Assembly (NCBI RefSeq): GCF_026241105.1
Contig: NZ_JAPFFT010000020.1
Location: 26,664 to 90,663, forward strand
From: Arthrobacter rhizophilus
Lineage (GTDB): Bacteria > Actinomycetota > Actinomycetes > Actinomycetales > Micrococcaceae
Direction of reading: 5' to 3'
Length of the DNA stretch: 64,000 bases
Below, one piece after another: positions 50,201 through 59,174 of the stretch. The translations under genes and the position numbers were made by a program. The notes under the pieces are model-generated. The model worked only from the letters and a program-made list of their open reading frames with translations, did no database searches and had not been told where the DNA came from. Every line of letters begins with the position of its first letter. The first letter of the stretch is position 1.

Positions 50201-51116
50201 AAACGCCGCTTCCGGCACCATCGCTTTCCTCGGCCTCGGCCACATGGGCGGCCCGATGGCCGTGAATCTTGTCAAAGCCGGGTATCAAGTGGTCGCCTAC
50301 GATCCGGTGCCGGCAGCGCTCGAGGCCGCCCGTGAACACGGCATTTCCACGGTTGATTCCGCTGAGGAAGCCGTTGCCGGAGCTTCCGTGGTCCTGACCA
50401 TGCTGCCCAGTGGCAAGCACGTCCTGGACGCCTACCGCGGATTGGACGGAAGGCCGGGCCTGCTCGCGGTTGCCCCACCGAACACGCTGTTCCTGGACTG
50501 TTCCACCATCAACGTCGACGAGGCCCGGGAAGCTGCGGCCATTGCGTTGGAAGCCGGACACCGTTCCGTGGATGCCCCGGTTTCCGGGGGCGTAGTGGGG
50601 GCGGAAGCCGGAACCCTGACCTTCATGGTGGGTGCGCTGCCGGAGGACTTCGAAACCGTGAAGCCGATCCTGGAACTCATGGGCCGGCGAATCGTGCATT
50701 GCGGTGACCACGGAGCCGGGCAAGCCGCCAAGGTCTGCAACAACATGATCCTGGGCGTTTCGATGATTGCCGTCAGCGAGGCATTCGTCCTGGGCGAGAA
50801 GTTGGGCCTGACGCACCAAGCGCTGTTCGATGTCGCCTCCAACGCCTCCGGGCAATGCTGGGCCCTGACCACCAACTGCCCCGTTCCAGGTCCGGTTCCC
50901 ACCAGCCCGGCCAACCGCGACTACCAGCCCGGATTCGCCGGAGCGCTCATGGCCAAGGATCTGCGGCTTGCGGTCAACGCGCTCGAAAGCACCGGAGTGG
51001 ACGGGCAGATGGGACACTTGGCATCGCAGATTTACGATGCCTTCGCGGCCGAAGGCGGAGCTGGGCGCGACTTCTCCGGCATCATCACGGACATCCGGGA
51101 CAAGTCCGCCAAGTAG
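50193..51116 (+). CDS. mmsB: 3-hydroxyisobutyrate dehydrogenase
   Basis: Oxidises 3-hydroxyisobutyrate to methylmalonate semialdehyde with NAD+, feeding MmsA. 307 residues from ATG 50193, with AAAGGAG upstream; a further in-frame ATG at 50160 lacks a site. NAD-binding IAFLGLGHMGGPMAVNLVKA at residues 10-29, the substrate motif DAPVSGGVVGAEAGTLTFMV, and catalytic K180 in GAGQAAKVCNNM. AFVLGEKLGL and the C-terminal MAKDLRLAV segment are also typical. Confidence 0.95.
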   Translation: MSENAASGTIAFLGLGHMGGPMAVNLVKAGYQVVAYDPVPAALEAAREHGISTVDSAEEAVAGASVVLTMLPSGKHVLDAYRGLDGRPGLLAVAPPNTLFLDCSTINVDEAREAAAIALEAGHRSVDAPVSGGVVGAEAGTLTFMVGALPEDFETVKPILELMGRRIVHCGDHGAGQAAKVCNNMILGVSMIAVSEAFVLGEKLGLTHQALFDVASNASGQCWALTTNCPVPGPVPTSPANRDYQPGFAGALMAKDLRLAVNALESTGVDGQMGHLASQIYDAFAAEGGAGRDFSGIITDIRDKSAK

Positions 51117-51193
51117 CCTTGGCGGTAAGTTCCGGGTAACCGACAAAACGTGGGCAACACGCAAAAGTGAGCAACCGACAAAAGGGGCACGGC

Positions 51194-51973
51194 TTGACGC
51201 AGCAGTACGAAAACATCCTGGTGGAACTCCGTGGTCGGGTGGGCTTGGTCACCCTGAACCGGCCCAAGGCACTCAATGCGTTGAACCAGGCCACCATGGA
51301 TGAGCTGGTGGCCGCCGTTTCCACCATGGATTCGGACCCCGGGGTTGGCGCCGTGGTGATCACCGGCTCCGAGAAGGCCTTCGCGGCCGGCGCCGACATC
51401 AAGGAGATGGTCTCCAAGGGGTACATGGAAATGTATGCCTCAGACTGGTTCCGCGGCTGGGAAAACCTGACGCGCCTGCGCATTCCCGTGATTGCCGCAG
51501 TGTCAGGCTTTGCCCTGGGTGGGGGCTGCGAACTTGCCATGATGTGCGATTTCATCATTGCCGGGGACAACGCGAAGTTCGGGCAACCGGAGATCAACCT
51601 CGGTGTCATTCCTGGCATGGGCGGCTCGCAACGGCTTACCCGCGCCGTGGGTAAGGCGAAAGCGATGGACATGATCCTCACTGGGCGGTTCATGGATGCC
51701 GAAGAAGCAGAGCGCGCGGGACTCGTTTCCCGCGTAGTGCCAGTGGATTCCGTTGTGGAGGAGGCCCTGAAGGCTGCCGAGTTGATCGCCTCCAAGTCCA
51801 AGCCGGCTGCCATGGTGGCCAAGGAGGCCGTCAATGCGGCCTTCGAAACCGGCCTGTCCCAGGGTGTCCTGTTTGAGCGTCGGATTTTCCACTCATTGTT
51901 TGCCACCGAGGACCAGAAGGAAGGCATGGCGGCGTTCACCGAAAAGCGCCAGCCGGAGTTCAAGCACCTTTAG
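51194..51973 (+). CDS. Enoyl-CoA hydratase
   Basis: Hydrates 2-enoyl-CoA (here probably methacrylyl-CoA of valine degradation) to 3-hydroxyacyl-CoA. TTG 51194 is chosen as start ([12 protein letters not shown]): AAGGGG lies seven bases upstream and the 259-residue length equals the family norm, while GTG 51167 lacks a ribosome site. The oxyanion-hole segments are [11 protein letters not shown] and [15 protein letters not shown]; the two catalytic glutamates are E113 and E133, spaced by 20 as in rat crotonase. Last gene of the mmsA operon, followed by a long palindrome. Confidence 0.93.
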   Translation: MTQQYENILVELRGRVGLVTLNRPKALNALNQATMDELVAAVSTMDSDPGVGAVVITGSEKAFAAGADIKEMVSKGYMEMYASDWFRGWENLTRLRIPVIAAVSGFALGGGCELAMMCDFIIAGDNAKFGQPEINLGVIPGMGGSQRLTRAVGKAKAMDMILTGRFMDAEEAERAGLVSRVVPVDSVVEEALKAAELIASKSKPAAMVAKEAVNAAFETGLSQGVLFERRIFHSLFATEDQKEGMAAFTEKRQPEFKHL

Positions 51974-52040
51974 TCCCCACCGGCTCCCAGCCTTCGCAAG
52001 CTCAGGCCGGGGCCCTCGCCGGCGTGGGCCCACCCATCGA

Positions 52041-52090
52041 TTGCTCAGTAAACGCCGTTTTGAGAGCCCAAAACGGCGTTTACGGAGCAA
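52041..52090. repeat. Intergenic palindrome, GCCGTTTT family
   Basis: A nearly perfect 50-base palindrome: TTGCTC-GTAAACGCCGTTTT (52041-52061) against AAAACGGCGTTTAC-GAGCAA (52069-52090) around GAGAGCCC. It lies between the convergent valine and MarR operons, so it likely terminates both. It shares the -GTT-TGAG-GCCC- core layout with elements at 14058 and 55536. Confidence 0.85.
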
Positions 52091-52105
52091 TGGATTGAAA
52101 GTTCG

Positions 52106-52627
52106 TCAGTCCGCGAAGTCTCCGGCGGCCTTGCGGAAGTCGCCCAGCACACGGATCAGGTGTTCGACGTCGTCGTCCCCGAAGCCGGACTGGCCGAACA
52201 CTTCACTGTTGAGGGCCGCCGTCGCGCGCTTCGCGAGCGTGCGGCCCTCAGCGGTGAGCTCGATCAACGTGGTGCGCCCGTCAGTGGGGTGCGGGGAGCG
52301 GACCACGAGGGCTGCCTTTTCGAGGCGGTCGACGGCGTTGGTCACCGACGTCGGATGCACCTGGAGCAGCGCACTGGCTTTGTTCATGGGCAGCGCTCCG
52401 CTGCGGGCGAAGCTGAGCAGTGCCAAAAGCTCGTAGCGTGCGAAGGTCAGGCCGAACGGCTTCAGCACGCCCTCGATCCGGGCAAGCAGGATCTGCTGCG
52501 TGCGCATGATCGCGGTGATGGCCGCCATGGGCGCGGCGACTTCGCCCCAGCCGTGGCGTTCCCAGTTTCGCTGGGCGTCCGCGATGGGGTCGCGGGGGAG
52601 CGGGCTGCCCACGGTGCCTCCTGACAT
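52106..52627 (-). CDS. MarR-family regulator
   Basis: 173 residues with the winged HTH of MarR proteins: ILLARIEGVLKPFGLTFARY-ELLALLSFARSGALPMNKAS-ALLQVHPTSVTNAVDRLEKA, then the wing VVRSPHPTDGRTTLIELTAE. It follows the acyl-CoA synthetase gene on the same strand (14-base gap), so the two share a transcript. The 13-bp motif common to that promoter and mmsA makes this protein the leading candidate for a shared repressor, sensing an acyl-CoA or branched-chain intermediate. That link is inferred. Confidence 0.88.
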   Translation of the reverse strand: MSGGTVGSPLPRDPIADAQRNWERHGWGEVAAPMAAITAIMRTQQILLARIEGVLKPFGLTFARYELLALLSFARSGALPMNKASALLQVHPTSVTNAVDRLEKAALVVRSPHPTDGRTTLIELTAEGRTLAKRATAALNSEVFGQSGFGDDDVEHLIRVLGDFRKAAGDFAD

Positions 52628-52641
52628 TAGTTGATGGCTGC

Positions 52642-54360
52642 CTATTCTTTCAGACCCGGGAACTCGTCCTCGGAGTACTCGACGCCCAGACCGGCAGGCA
52701 GCGGACCGTCGCCGTGGCGGGCCACCTCCGTGCCTCGAAGTTCGACACGCCGGATCTTGCCGGAAATCGTCTTGGGCAGCTCGCCGAATTCGAGCCGCCG
52801 GATGCGCTTGAACGGAGCCAGATGCTGCCGGCAGTACCTGAGGATGTCCTCCGCCACAGCGGGCCCGGGCGCGTACCCGGCAGCGAGCACCACGAACGCT
52901 TTGGGTACCGAGAGCTTGACCGGATCAGGAGAAGGCACGACGGCGGCCTCCGCCACTGCGGGATGTTCGATCAGGACGCTTTCGAGTTCGAAAGGCGACA
53001 GGCGGTAGTCGGAGGATTTGAAGACATCGTCGCCGCGGCCCACGTAGGTGATAACGCCGCTCCCGTCCCGGCTGGCCATGTCGCCCGTGTGGTAATAGCC
53101 GTCGCGGAAGGCCTCGGCCGTCTTTTCAGGGTCGCCGAAGTAGGACTTCATGAGGCCCACGGGGCGAGGGTCCAAGCGCAAGCAAAGCTCGCCGTCGTCG
53201 GCCTCTTCACCGGTGGTCGGGTCAACGAGCACCACGTCGTAACCGGGCAATGGGCGCCCCATGGAGCCGGTCTTGACCGGCTGCCCGGGGGTGTTGGCGA
53301 CCTGAACGGTCGATTCCGTCTGGCCGAAGCCGTCACGGATGGTCTGGCCCCAGGCCCTCTCCACTTGCCCGATCACCTCGGCGTTGAGCGGTTCGCCCGC
53401 CGAAACCACCTTGGTGGGCGGGGTTTTCAACAGGGTCAAGTCCGCTTGGATGAGCATGCGCCACACCGTGGGCGGGGCGCAGAAACTCGTGACGCCTTCG
53501 CGCTCCATCTGTTCCATGAGGGCTTTCGCGTCGAAGCGATCGTAGTTGTAGACGAAGACGCAGGCCTCGGCGATCCACGGCGTGAATACGTTGGACCACG
53601 CGTGCTTGGCCCAACCGGGAGAAGCCACATTGAGGTGGACATCCCCGGGTTCCAGGCCGATCCAATACATGGTGGACAAGTGGCCGACTGGATAGGACGT
53701 GTGGGTGTGCTCCACCAGTTTGGCTCGCGACGTGGTGCCTGACGTGAAGTAGAGGAGCATCGTTTCGTCGGCGGCGGTGGGGGCGTCCGGGGTGAACTCG
53801 GTCTCGGCGGAATCGGCTTCGGAGTACTGGAAGGCGGCTGGGTGCAGGCCGCCGTCGCCCACCTCGATCAGGGTGTAATCGCCGGGCACTTCGGCGAATT
53901 TGGCGATGTTGGCGCTCCCGACGGCGGCCCAGCGGGCGCCGCCGCGCTCCACGCGATCCGTGATGTCGCGTGGGCCCATGAGAGTTGTGGTCGGGATGAG
54001 GACCAGGCCCAGTTTGATCCCGGCGAGCATGAGTTCCCACAGCTCCACTTGGTTGCCAAGCATGATGATCATGCGGTCGCCACGGCGGACACCCTTGCCG
54101 CGGAGCCAGTTGGCAAGCTGCGAGGACCGTGCTGAGAGTTCCGCGAAGCTGCGGCGGGTGGAACTGCCGTCCTGTTCGACGATGACCAACGCCGGTTTGT
54201 TGGCCATGCCTGGGTTGGCTGCGATCTGGTCGAACCAGTCGAGGGCGAAGTTGAACTCGCTGAAGCGGGGCCACTGGAATTCGCCATGTGCCTGGGAGTA
54301 GTCGGTGCGCAGCTCAAGGAGCCGATCGCGGGCTGCGCGGAAGTCGTCGGTGACTGTCAT
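52642..54360 (-). CDS. AMP-forming acyl-CoA synthetase
   Basis: Activates a carboxylic acid to its CoA thioester through an acyl-adenylate. 572 residues from ATG 54360 (MTVTDDFRAARDRLLELRTD), preceded by AAAGGCAG; a longer in-frame ATG at 54408 is possible. The ATP loop is LLYFTSGTTSRAKLVEHTH, then IRDGFGQTESTVQVANTP, the YHTGDMASRDGSGVITYVGR hinge and the catalytic lysine region KTISGKIRRVELR. It is close to medium-chain/acetyl-type synthetases; exact acid unknown, but its place beside valine genes suggests a short branched-chain acid. Confidence 0.9.
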   Translation of the reverse strand: MTVTDDFRAARDRLLELRTDYSQAHGEFQWPRFSEFNFALDWFDQIAANPGMANKPALVIVEQDGSSTRRSFAELSARSSQLANWLRGKGVRRGDRMIIMLGNQVELWELMLAGIKLGLVLIPTTTLMGPRDITDRVERGGARWAAVGSANIAKFAEVPGDYTLIEVGDGGLHPAAFQYSEADSAETEFTPDAPTAADETMLLYFTSGTTSRAKLVEHTHTSYPVGHLSTMYWIGLEPGDVHLNVASPGWAKHAWSNVFTPWIAEACVFVYNYDRFDAKALMEQMEREGVTSFCAPPTVWRMLIQADLTLLKTPPTKVVSAGEPLNAEVIGQVERAWGQTIRDGFGQTESTVQVANTPGQPVKTGSMGRPLPGYDVVLVDPTTGEEADDGELCLRLDPRPVGLMKSYFGDPEKTAEAFRDGYYHTGDMASRDGSGVITYVGRGDDVFKSSDYRLSPFELESVLIEHPAVAEAAVVPSPDPVKLSVPKAFVVLAAGYAPGPAVAEDILRYCRQHLAPFKRIRRLEFGELPKTISGKIRRVELRGTEVARHGDGPLPAGLGVEYSEDEFPGLKE

Positions 54361-54435
54361 TGTCTGCCTTTCGCCGGCGCGTATGGGATCAGCGCGGAAC
54401 AGGGACAAGCTGGCCGTGTGATCCGCCTCACCTGC

Positions 54436-54448
54436 AATATACTAGGAC
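54436..54448 (-). promoter_or_regulatory. Shared motif GTCCTAGTATATT upstream of the acyl-CoA synthetase-MarR operon
   Basis: On the minus strand the sequence is GTCCTAGTATATT, 12 of 13 identical to the element upstream of mmsA. It lies 75 bases upstream of the synthetase start used here and probably includes its -10 box. Confidence 0.55.
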
Positions 54449-54622
54449 ATCCAAGGGTTTGGAAGGGGCGGTGGGACGCGAATAGGCAGGGTGCGGCCCG
54501 TCACGCCAGGCACACTTTTGCGGGATTACGACGGCGGCGCCCCCGTCACGGCGCGGCAGACCGCCGTCGTGCGCTGCAAAAAGTCGCTCAGCGTGACGGC
54601 GTGGCCCCGATTAAGGCGACTG

Positions 54623-55444
54623 CTACTTCCACCAGGTATCGAAAATAGTGACCGGAACCGTCCGCTTGTGCCGGGTGCGCAGGTACTTCTGCTCGATGGA
54701 CTCAGCCACCTCGTCAGGGACCTCCCGGCCTTCAAGGTAGTTGTCGATCTGGTCGTACTTGATGCCGAGCTCGTCCTCGTCGGTGCGGCCCGGTTTGCCG
54801 TCCAGGAGATCGGCGGTGGGGACCTTGTCCCAAATGCGGGATGGGGCGCCCAGTTCCGCGAGCAGTGCACGGTTCTGCCGCTTGTTGAGGCCGAAGAGCG
54901 GCAGGATGTCCGCGCCGCCGTCGCCGAACTTGGTGAAGAACCCGGTGACGGATTCAGCTCCGTGGTCCGTGCCGATCACCAAGTAATTGTGCTCGCCGGC
55001 GAGGGCGTACTGGGCGGTCATGCGGGCCCGGGCCTTGGTGTTTCCCTTGTGGAAGTCAGAGATGCGAGCGCCCGTGGTCTTTTCGAACTCGTCCTCGAAG
55101 CCGTCCACTGCCCGGGAGATGTTGAACGTCCATTCTGTCTTGGCCTGGATAAAGTCCAGCGCGGCTTGGGCGTCGTCTTCATCATGCTGGGCGCCGTAGG
55201 GGAGCCGGACCGCCACGAAGTTTGCCTCGACGCCCTCGGCTTCGAGTTCCTCGACGGCCAGCTGTGCGAGTCGCCCGGCGAGGGAAGAATCCAGCCCGCC
55301 GGAGATGCCCAAGACGAAGCCCTTGGTGTGCGTGGCCTTGAGGTATTCCTTCAGGAATGTGACGCGTTTGCGGACCTCCCCGGCAGGGTCGATCCGGGGC
55401 TGGACGCCCATTTCCGCAATGATCGTGGCCTGGAGTGTGCGCAT
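54623..55444 (-). CDS. nadE: Ammonia-dependent NAD+ synthetase
   Basis: Final step of NAD+ biosynthesis: amidation of nicotinate adenine dinucleotide with ATP and ammonia. ATG 55444 ([20 protein letters not shown]) gives 273 residues, matching E. coli NadE (275); an upstream in-frame start would add 11 residues. The PP-loop is [20 protein letters not shown] (residues ~43-62). Other core segments are [33 protein letters not shown] and [25 protein letters not shown]. The N-terminal glutaminase domain of the large mycobacterial enzyme is absent, so ammonia is the direct donor. Confidence 0.96.
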   Translation of the reverse strand: MRTLQATIIAEMGVQPRIDPAGEVRKRVTFLKEYLKATHTKGFVLGISGGLDSSLAGRLAQLAVEELEAEGVEANFVAVRLPYGAQHDEDDAQAALDFIQAKTEWTFNISRAVDGFEDEFEKTTGARISDFHKGNTKARARMTAQYALAGEHNYLVIGTDHGAESVTGFFTKFGDGGADILPLFGLNKRQNRALLAELGAPSRIWDKVPTADLLDGKPGRTDEDELGIKYDQIDNYLEGREVPDEVAESIEQKYLRTRHKRTVPVTIFDTWWK

Positions 55445-55535
55445 GTCCCCAACACTAGTAATGAGTGCTCGAAACACTCAACTGTGTCACCCAATGTGTT
55501 GTACCGCGGAGTGCCGGTACCCACCCAACTGACTG

Positions 55536-55577
55536 GCAATAGATGTCGTTATGAGGGCCCAAAGCGACATCTATTGC
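55536..55577. repeat. Intergenic palindrome, GTCGTT family (copy 2)
   Basis: GCAATAGATGTCGTT (55536-55550) faces AGCGACATCTATTGC (55563-55577) around ATGAGGGCCCAA, with one mismatch. The flank GAGTTACTTGGG to 55589 matches the outer arm of the element at 14058. It lies between the nadE promoter and the 3' end of the LacI gene. Confidence 0.8.
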
Positions 55578-55603
55578 GAGTTACTTGGGAAGCTCTGGCC
55601 CAT

Positions 55604-56644
55604 TTAGTGCGCCGGTGCGGCCCCCGTCGACGCCCGGACAGTGAGGTGCGTGGGCATGACGGCCAGGCGCCGGCTGGTGCCGCCGTACTGTGGATTCAGC
55701 CGGGAAAGGAGCATCGAGACGGCTACGCGCCCAGCTTGTTCAATAGGGGAAGCCATGGTGGTCAGTGGAGGGTTGCAGAAATCGGCTCCGAAGATGTCGT
55801 CGCAACCCACAATGCTCATGTCCTCGGGCACGCGGATGCCGCGTTCGCGCAGCCGCTGCAGCATGCCGATGGCCAGCAGGTCATTGAAGACGATGCATGC
55901 CGTGGCTCCCGTGTGCACGGCAGCGTCCGCGGCAGCTGCGCCAGACGTCGTCTTGGGGGCGAACGGCCCCACGCTGGATGTGGTCAATTCCCGTTCCTTG
56001 GTCTCAACCTGGAATGCCTGCCACCGCTTGGCATTGGACCAAGAGGTGGCCGGGCCTCCGACGAAGCAAATCTTCGTGTGGCCCAGCGAGACCAGGTGTT
56101 CCAGCGCCTGGATGATGGCCGACGGCGTATCGATCACCACGGTGGGCGCAATTGCGGGGGCCCGGTTGATGGTGACCAGGGGCTGCTGCGCCGCTGCCTC
56201 AGTTAGCTGTTCGTCCGTCAGGCGGGACGCGGCAAGGATGAAACCATCGGCTGAGCGGCGCATTTTCTGCAAGGCATCTGCCTCCATATCCGCTGATTCC
56301 TCGGTGTCCACAAGCAGTTGCGTGTAGCCGGCAGCCTTCAATTGGTGCTGCGTACCGCGGATGATGTCGAAGTAGAACGGGTTGGTGATGTCCGGGACTA
56401 GGACGGCGACGGTTTGCGTGCGTCCTGAGCTCAGTCCGCGGGCCTGGGAACTTGGTATGTAGTTCAATTGCGCGGCTGCTTCTTCGATACGCTCCCGCGT
56501 CACATGGTTCACTCTCCCGGGATTGGTCAGGGCCCGCGAGACGGTGGACGTTGCCACTCCTGCAAGCTCGGCGACGTCGCGGATAGTGGGCTGCTTGCCC
56601 GGTGACTGGAGCTCTAGTTCTGGCATGGTCTGGGTATTCCTCAT
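55604..56644 (-). CDS. LacI-family repressor of the 56.8-63 kb sugar island
   Basis: 346 residues from ATG 56644, with GAGGGG nine bases upstream; ATG 56626 is also possible, while ATG 56722 would place the start beyond the operator. HTH PTIRDVAELAGVATSTVSRA with hinge LTNPGRVNHVTRERIEEAAA; effector domain VAVLVPDITNPFYFDIIRGT, LHTGATACIVFNDLLAIG-type segment and MSIVGCDDIFGADFCNPPLT. It is divergent from the ABC/dehydrogenase operon and an operator-like palindrome lies between, so it should control that operon. Its inducer would be the unknown sugar or an intermediate. Confidence 0.9.
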   Translation of the reverse strand: MRNTQTMPELELQSPGKQPTIRDVAELAGVATSTVSRALTNPGRVNHVTRERIEEAAAQLNYIPSSQARGLSSGRTQTVAVLVPDITNPFYFDIIRGTQHQLKAAGYTQLLVDTEESADMEADALQKMRRSADGFILAASRLTDEQLTEAAAQQPLVTINRAPAIAPTVVIDTPSAIIQALEHLVSLGHTKICFVGGPATSWSNAKRWQAFQVETKERELTTSSVGPFAPKTTSGAAAADAAVHTGATACIVFNDLLAIGMLQRLRERGIRVPEDMSIVGCDDIFGADFCNPPLTTMASPIEQAGRVAVSMLLSRLNPQYGGTSRRLAVMPTHLTVRASTGAAPAH

Positions 56645-56706
56645 CTGCCGCTGCCCCTCAACAATGAGTGACTTGTCCCACAATTGCAGCACCGATGACA
56701 ATTTTT

Positions 56707-56744
56707 GGCAATCGCTTGTCATCCCTATTGCGTATGCCTAGACT
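56707..56744 (+). promoter_or_regulatory. Promoter and LacI-type operator of the sugar island
   Basis: TTGTCA (56716-56721), 17-base spacer, TAGACT (56739-56744) is a good promoter for the rightward operon. GGCAATCGCTTGTC (56707-56720) is an imperfect palindrome centred on CG, the usual LacI-family design, and overlaps the -35 box. Confidence 0.7.
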
Positions 56745-56810
56745 CGGAGCAATCACTCGATGTGACGCGCACCACGCCATGAGGTCATCGGGTTTCCAGG
56801 GAGGAAAACA

Positions 56811-58166
56811 ATGAAGTTTGCATCGTCCGCCAAATTTGCCGCCGTTGCCCTAACAGCAGCCCTAGCTTTGACCGCCTGCGGAGGCGGGAACAGCAGCTCC
56901 GGGGGCAGTGCTGGCCCCGTTGACGGCAAGGGGAAGAAGCTAAGCGTCCTGACAGGTGTCAACGCCCAGTACTCTGCTCAACAAAAGCAGTGGTTCACCG
57001 ACATTGCCGCCAAGTTCAAGGCCCAGACCGGTGCCGACGTCGAGTTCGAAACGTTCGCTTCCGCCAACGATGAACTGACCCGCATCCAGACATCCGTCGT
57101 CTCCGGGCAGGGTCCCGATGTGTACAGCCTCGGTACCACTTTCACCCCCACTGCGTACGCGACCAAGGCCTTCGTGACCCTCTCCGACGACGACTGGAAG
57201 AAGTTGGGCGGCAAGGACAAGTTCAACCAGGCAGCCCTGGGCATCTCGGGCCCCGACGCCCAGCACCAGGCGGGCATTCCCTTTGTCAGCCGGCCGTTCG
57301 TGATGGCCTACAACAAGGACATCCTGGCCGCGGCGGGGATCGACAAGCCCGCGTCCAGCTGGGATGAGCTCGCAGCACAGGCCAAGAAGATGACCAACCC
57401 GACCACCGGCACGTTTGGCCTGGCCACCGGGTACAAGGACAACTTTGACCCCTGGAAGTTCATCTGGGCCATGTCCGTGCAGGCAGGCAACCCGCTGGTG
57501 GACGGGAAGACGCTGAAGCTTGACGATCCGACCGTGAAGAAGGCCTATGACACCTACTTTGGTTGGCTTACCAAGGACAAGGTAGTTGACCCGGCTTCCA
57601 TTGGGTGGAGCAACAGCAACGCCGTTGCCGCTTTTGCCTCAGGCAAGGCTGGCTACTTGCTGATGACGACGTCGAGCTCCCTCCCGACGCTCGAGAAGTC
57701 CGCTGTTGCAGGTAAGTATGCCTACGCAACAATGCCGACGACAGCACCCGGCCAGACGTCTCCGCAGGGGGACGCCGCGAACGCGGCCAGCATCCTGTCC
57801 GGTGACAACGTGGTTGTTGCCGACTACTCGAAGCAAAAGGACCTGGCCTTCGCTTACATCAACCTCATCACGTCCAAGGATGAGCAGTTGAATTTCCAGA
57901 AGATCTTCGGAGATCTGCCGGCCAACGCCGAGGCGCTGAAGTCGCTAGACAACCCGGCACTGAAACCGGTTGCCGACACCGCTGCAAAGTCCAAGGCCAC
58001 GCCGTTCACCGGCGCTTGGGGCGACATCCAGCTGGCTCTCCTCAACGTGGTGGTCCAGTCGATCCCCGATCTCTCCAAGGGTTCCGTGGACGATTCGAGC
58101 CTGCAGGCCCGCCTCAAGGACGCACAAACCAAGGGCCAGGCCTCACTTGACCGGGCTTCGAAGTAA
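56811..58166 (+). CDS. ABC transporter sugar-binding lipoprotein (unknown sugar)
   Basis: 451 residues, ATG 56811 after GGAGG. Lipoprotein signal ending LALTAC (Cys23), followed by a Gly/Ser linker and a family-1 solute-binding fold: LSVLTGVNAQYSAQQKQWFT, TRIQTSVVSGQGPDVYSLGT, GIPFVSRPFVMAYNKDILAA, AAFASGKAGYLLMTTSSSLP. It belongs to the carbohydrate uptake transporter-1 group but its ligand cannot be deduced. First gene of a six-gene operon with two permeases and three sugar-modifying enzymes. Confidence 0.93.
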   Translation: MKFASSAKFAAVALTAALALTACGGGNSSSGGSAGPVDGKGKKLSVLTGVNAQYSAQQKQWFTDIAAKFKAQTGADVEFETFASANDELTRIQTSVVSGQGPDVYSLGTTFTPTAYATKAFVTLSDDDWKKLGGKDKFNQAALGISGPDAQHQAGIPFVSRPFVMAYNKDILAAAGIDKPASSWDELAAQAKKMTNPTTGTFGLATGYKDNFDPWKFIWAMSVQAGNPLVDGKTLKLDDPTVKKAYDTYFGWLTKDKVVDPASIGWSNSNAVAAFASGKAGYLLMTTSSSLPTLEKSAVAGKYAYATMPTTAPGQTSPQGDAANAASILSGDNVVVADYSKQKDLAFAYINLITSKDEQLNFQKIFGDLPANAEALKSLDNPALKPVADTAAKSKATPFTGAWGDIQLALLNVVVQSIPDLSKGSVDDSSLQARLKDAQTKGQASLDRASK

Positions 58167-58178
58167 GTAGGAACTGAC

Positions 58179-59174
58179 ATGTCCACCGATTCATTGACTG
58201 CGGGCAAGGCATCGCGCCGCAAATCGTCCCATGCTGCCAAGCCGGGCCCGCAGTCGCCTGAAAACGCGCCGCGGCGCCGCAAGGGGCTGAGCGAGCGCAA
58301 TCGCCCCTTGTGGATGCTGATTCCCGGCGGCCTGCTGATGGTGATCATCATCGTAGTGCCGCTCCTGCTGGGCATCTTCATGTCGGGGCTGGACCTGGAC
58401 CAGTATTCGCTGCGCAAGTGGGTCAGCGCTCCATTCATCGGAGTGCAGAACTTCGTCGAAGCACTGACCGCATCACCTTTGCTGCACGCCATCTGGCTCA
58501 GCGTCAGCTACTCGCTGCTCGCCATGGTGGTCACTATCCCGCTGGGTATCGCCGGCGCCGTCGCGACCCAGAACGCATTCAAGGGCCGCGCGGTGATCCG
58601 TTCCATCTTCCTGATCCCTTATGTCCTGCCGTCCTTCGTGGTGGCCACGGTGTGGCGGACCATGTTCCAGCCGGGCAGCGTCATCGACTCGGCGTTGCAT
58701 TCCGTGGGTATCGACCCCGGACTCTGGCTCAACGGGCCGCAGTCATTCTGGACCTTGATCCTGGTCCAGATCTGGGCATCGTGGCCGTTCGTCTACTTGC
58801 TGGCATTGTCCGGACTGCAGTCCGTGGACCATGAGGTCCACGAGGCTTCGGCCCTGGACGGTGCACTGTGGTGGAACAAGCTCCGCTATGTGGTCTTCCC
58901 CTACCTGAAGGGCCCGCTCGCCTTGGCGTTCCTGATCGGCATGCTGCACCACATCAACAACTTCACCTTGCCGTTCGTCCTCTTCGGGGTGCCCGCCCCG
59001 TCCGACGTCGAGCTCCTCCCGATCCTCACCTACGTCACCAGCTTCCAGAGCTTCAGGTTCGGGCTCAGCGCGGCCATGGCGTTCATTTCGCTGATCCTGA
59101 TCGCGATCCCCTTGTTCGTCTATCTGCGGGCCGTCAAACTCGACGACTCCGAAACCCCCGGAGGCAAGAAGTGA
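58179..59174 (+). CDS. ABC sugar permease 1 (MalF-like)
   Basis: 331 residues; a ~45-residue basic, Pro/Arg-rich cytoplasmic leader precedes six membrane helices. The EAA loop is EVHEASALDGALWWNKLRYV-VFPYLKGPL, with L-D in place of the commoner I-D. QYSLRKWVSAPFIGVQNFVE is the first external loop. 12 bases after the binding-protein gene; overlaps the next gene (GTGA). Confidence 0.92.
   Translation: MSTDSLTAGKASRRKSSHAAKPGPQSPENAPRRRKGLSERNRPLWMLIPGGLLMVIIIVVPLLLGIFMSGLDLDQYSLRKWVSAPFIGVQNFVEALTASPLLHAIWLSVSYSLLAMVVTIPLGIAGAVATQNAFKGRAVIRSIFLIPYVLPSFVVATVWRTMFQPGSVIDSALHSVGIDPGLWLNGPQSFWTLILVQIWASWPFVYLLALSGLQSVDHEVHEASALDGALWWNKLRYVVFPYLKGPLALAFLIGMLHHINNFTLPFVLFGVPAPSDVELLPILTYVTSFQSFRFGLSAAMAFISLILIAIPLFVYLRAVKLDDSETPGGKK

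Noticed and set aside
54623..55444. Truncation of NAD synthetase because it lacks a glutaminase domain
   Set aside because: Length and motifs match the ammonia-dependent NadE class, which naturally lacks that domain.
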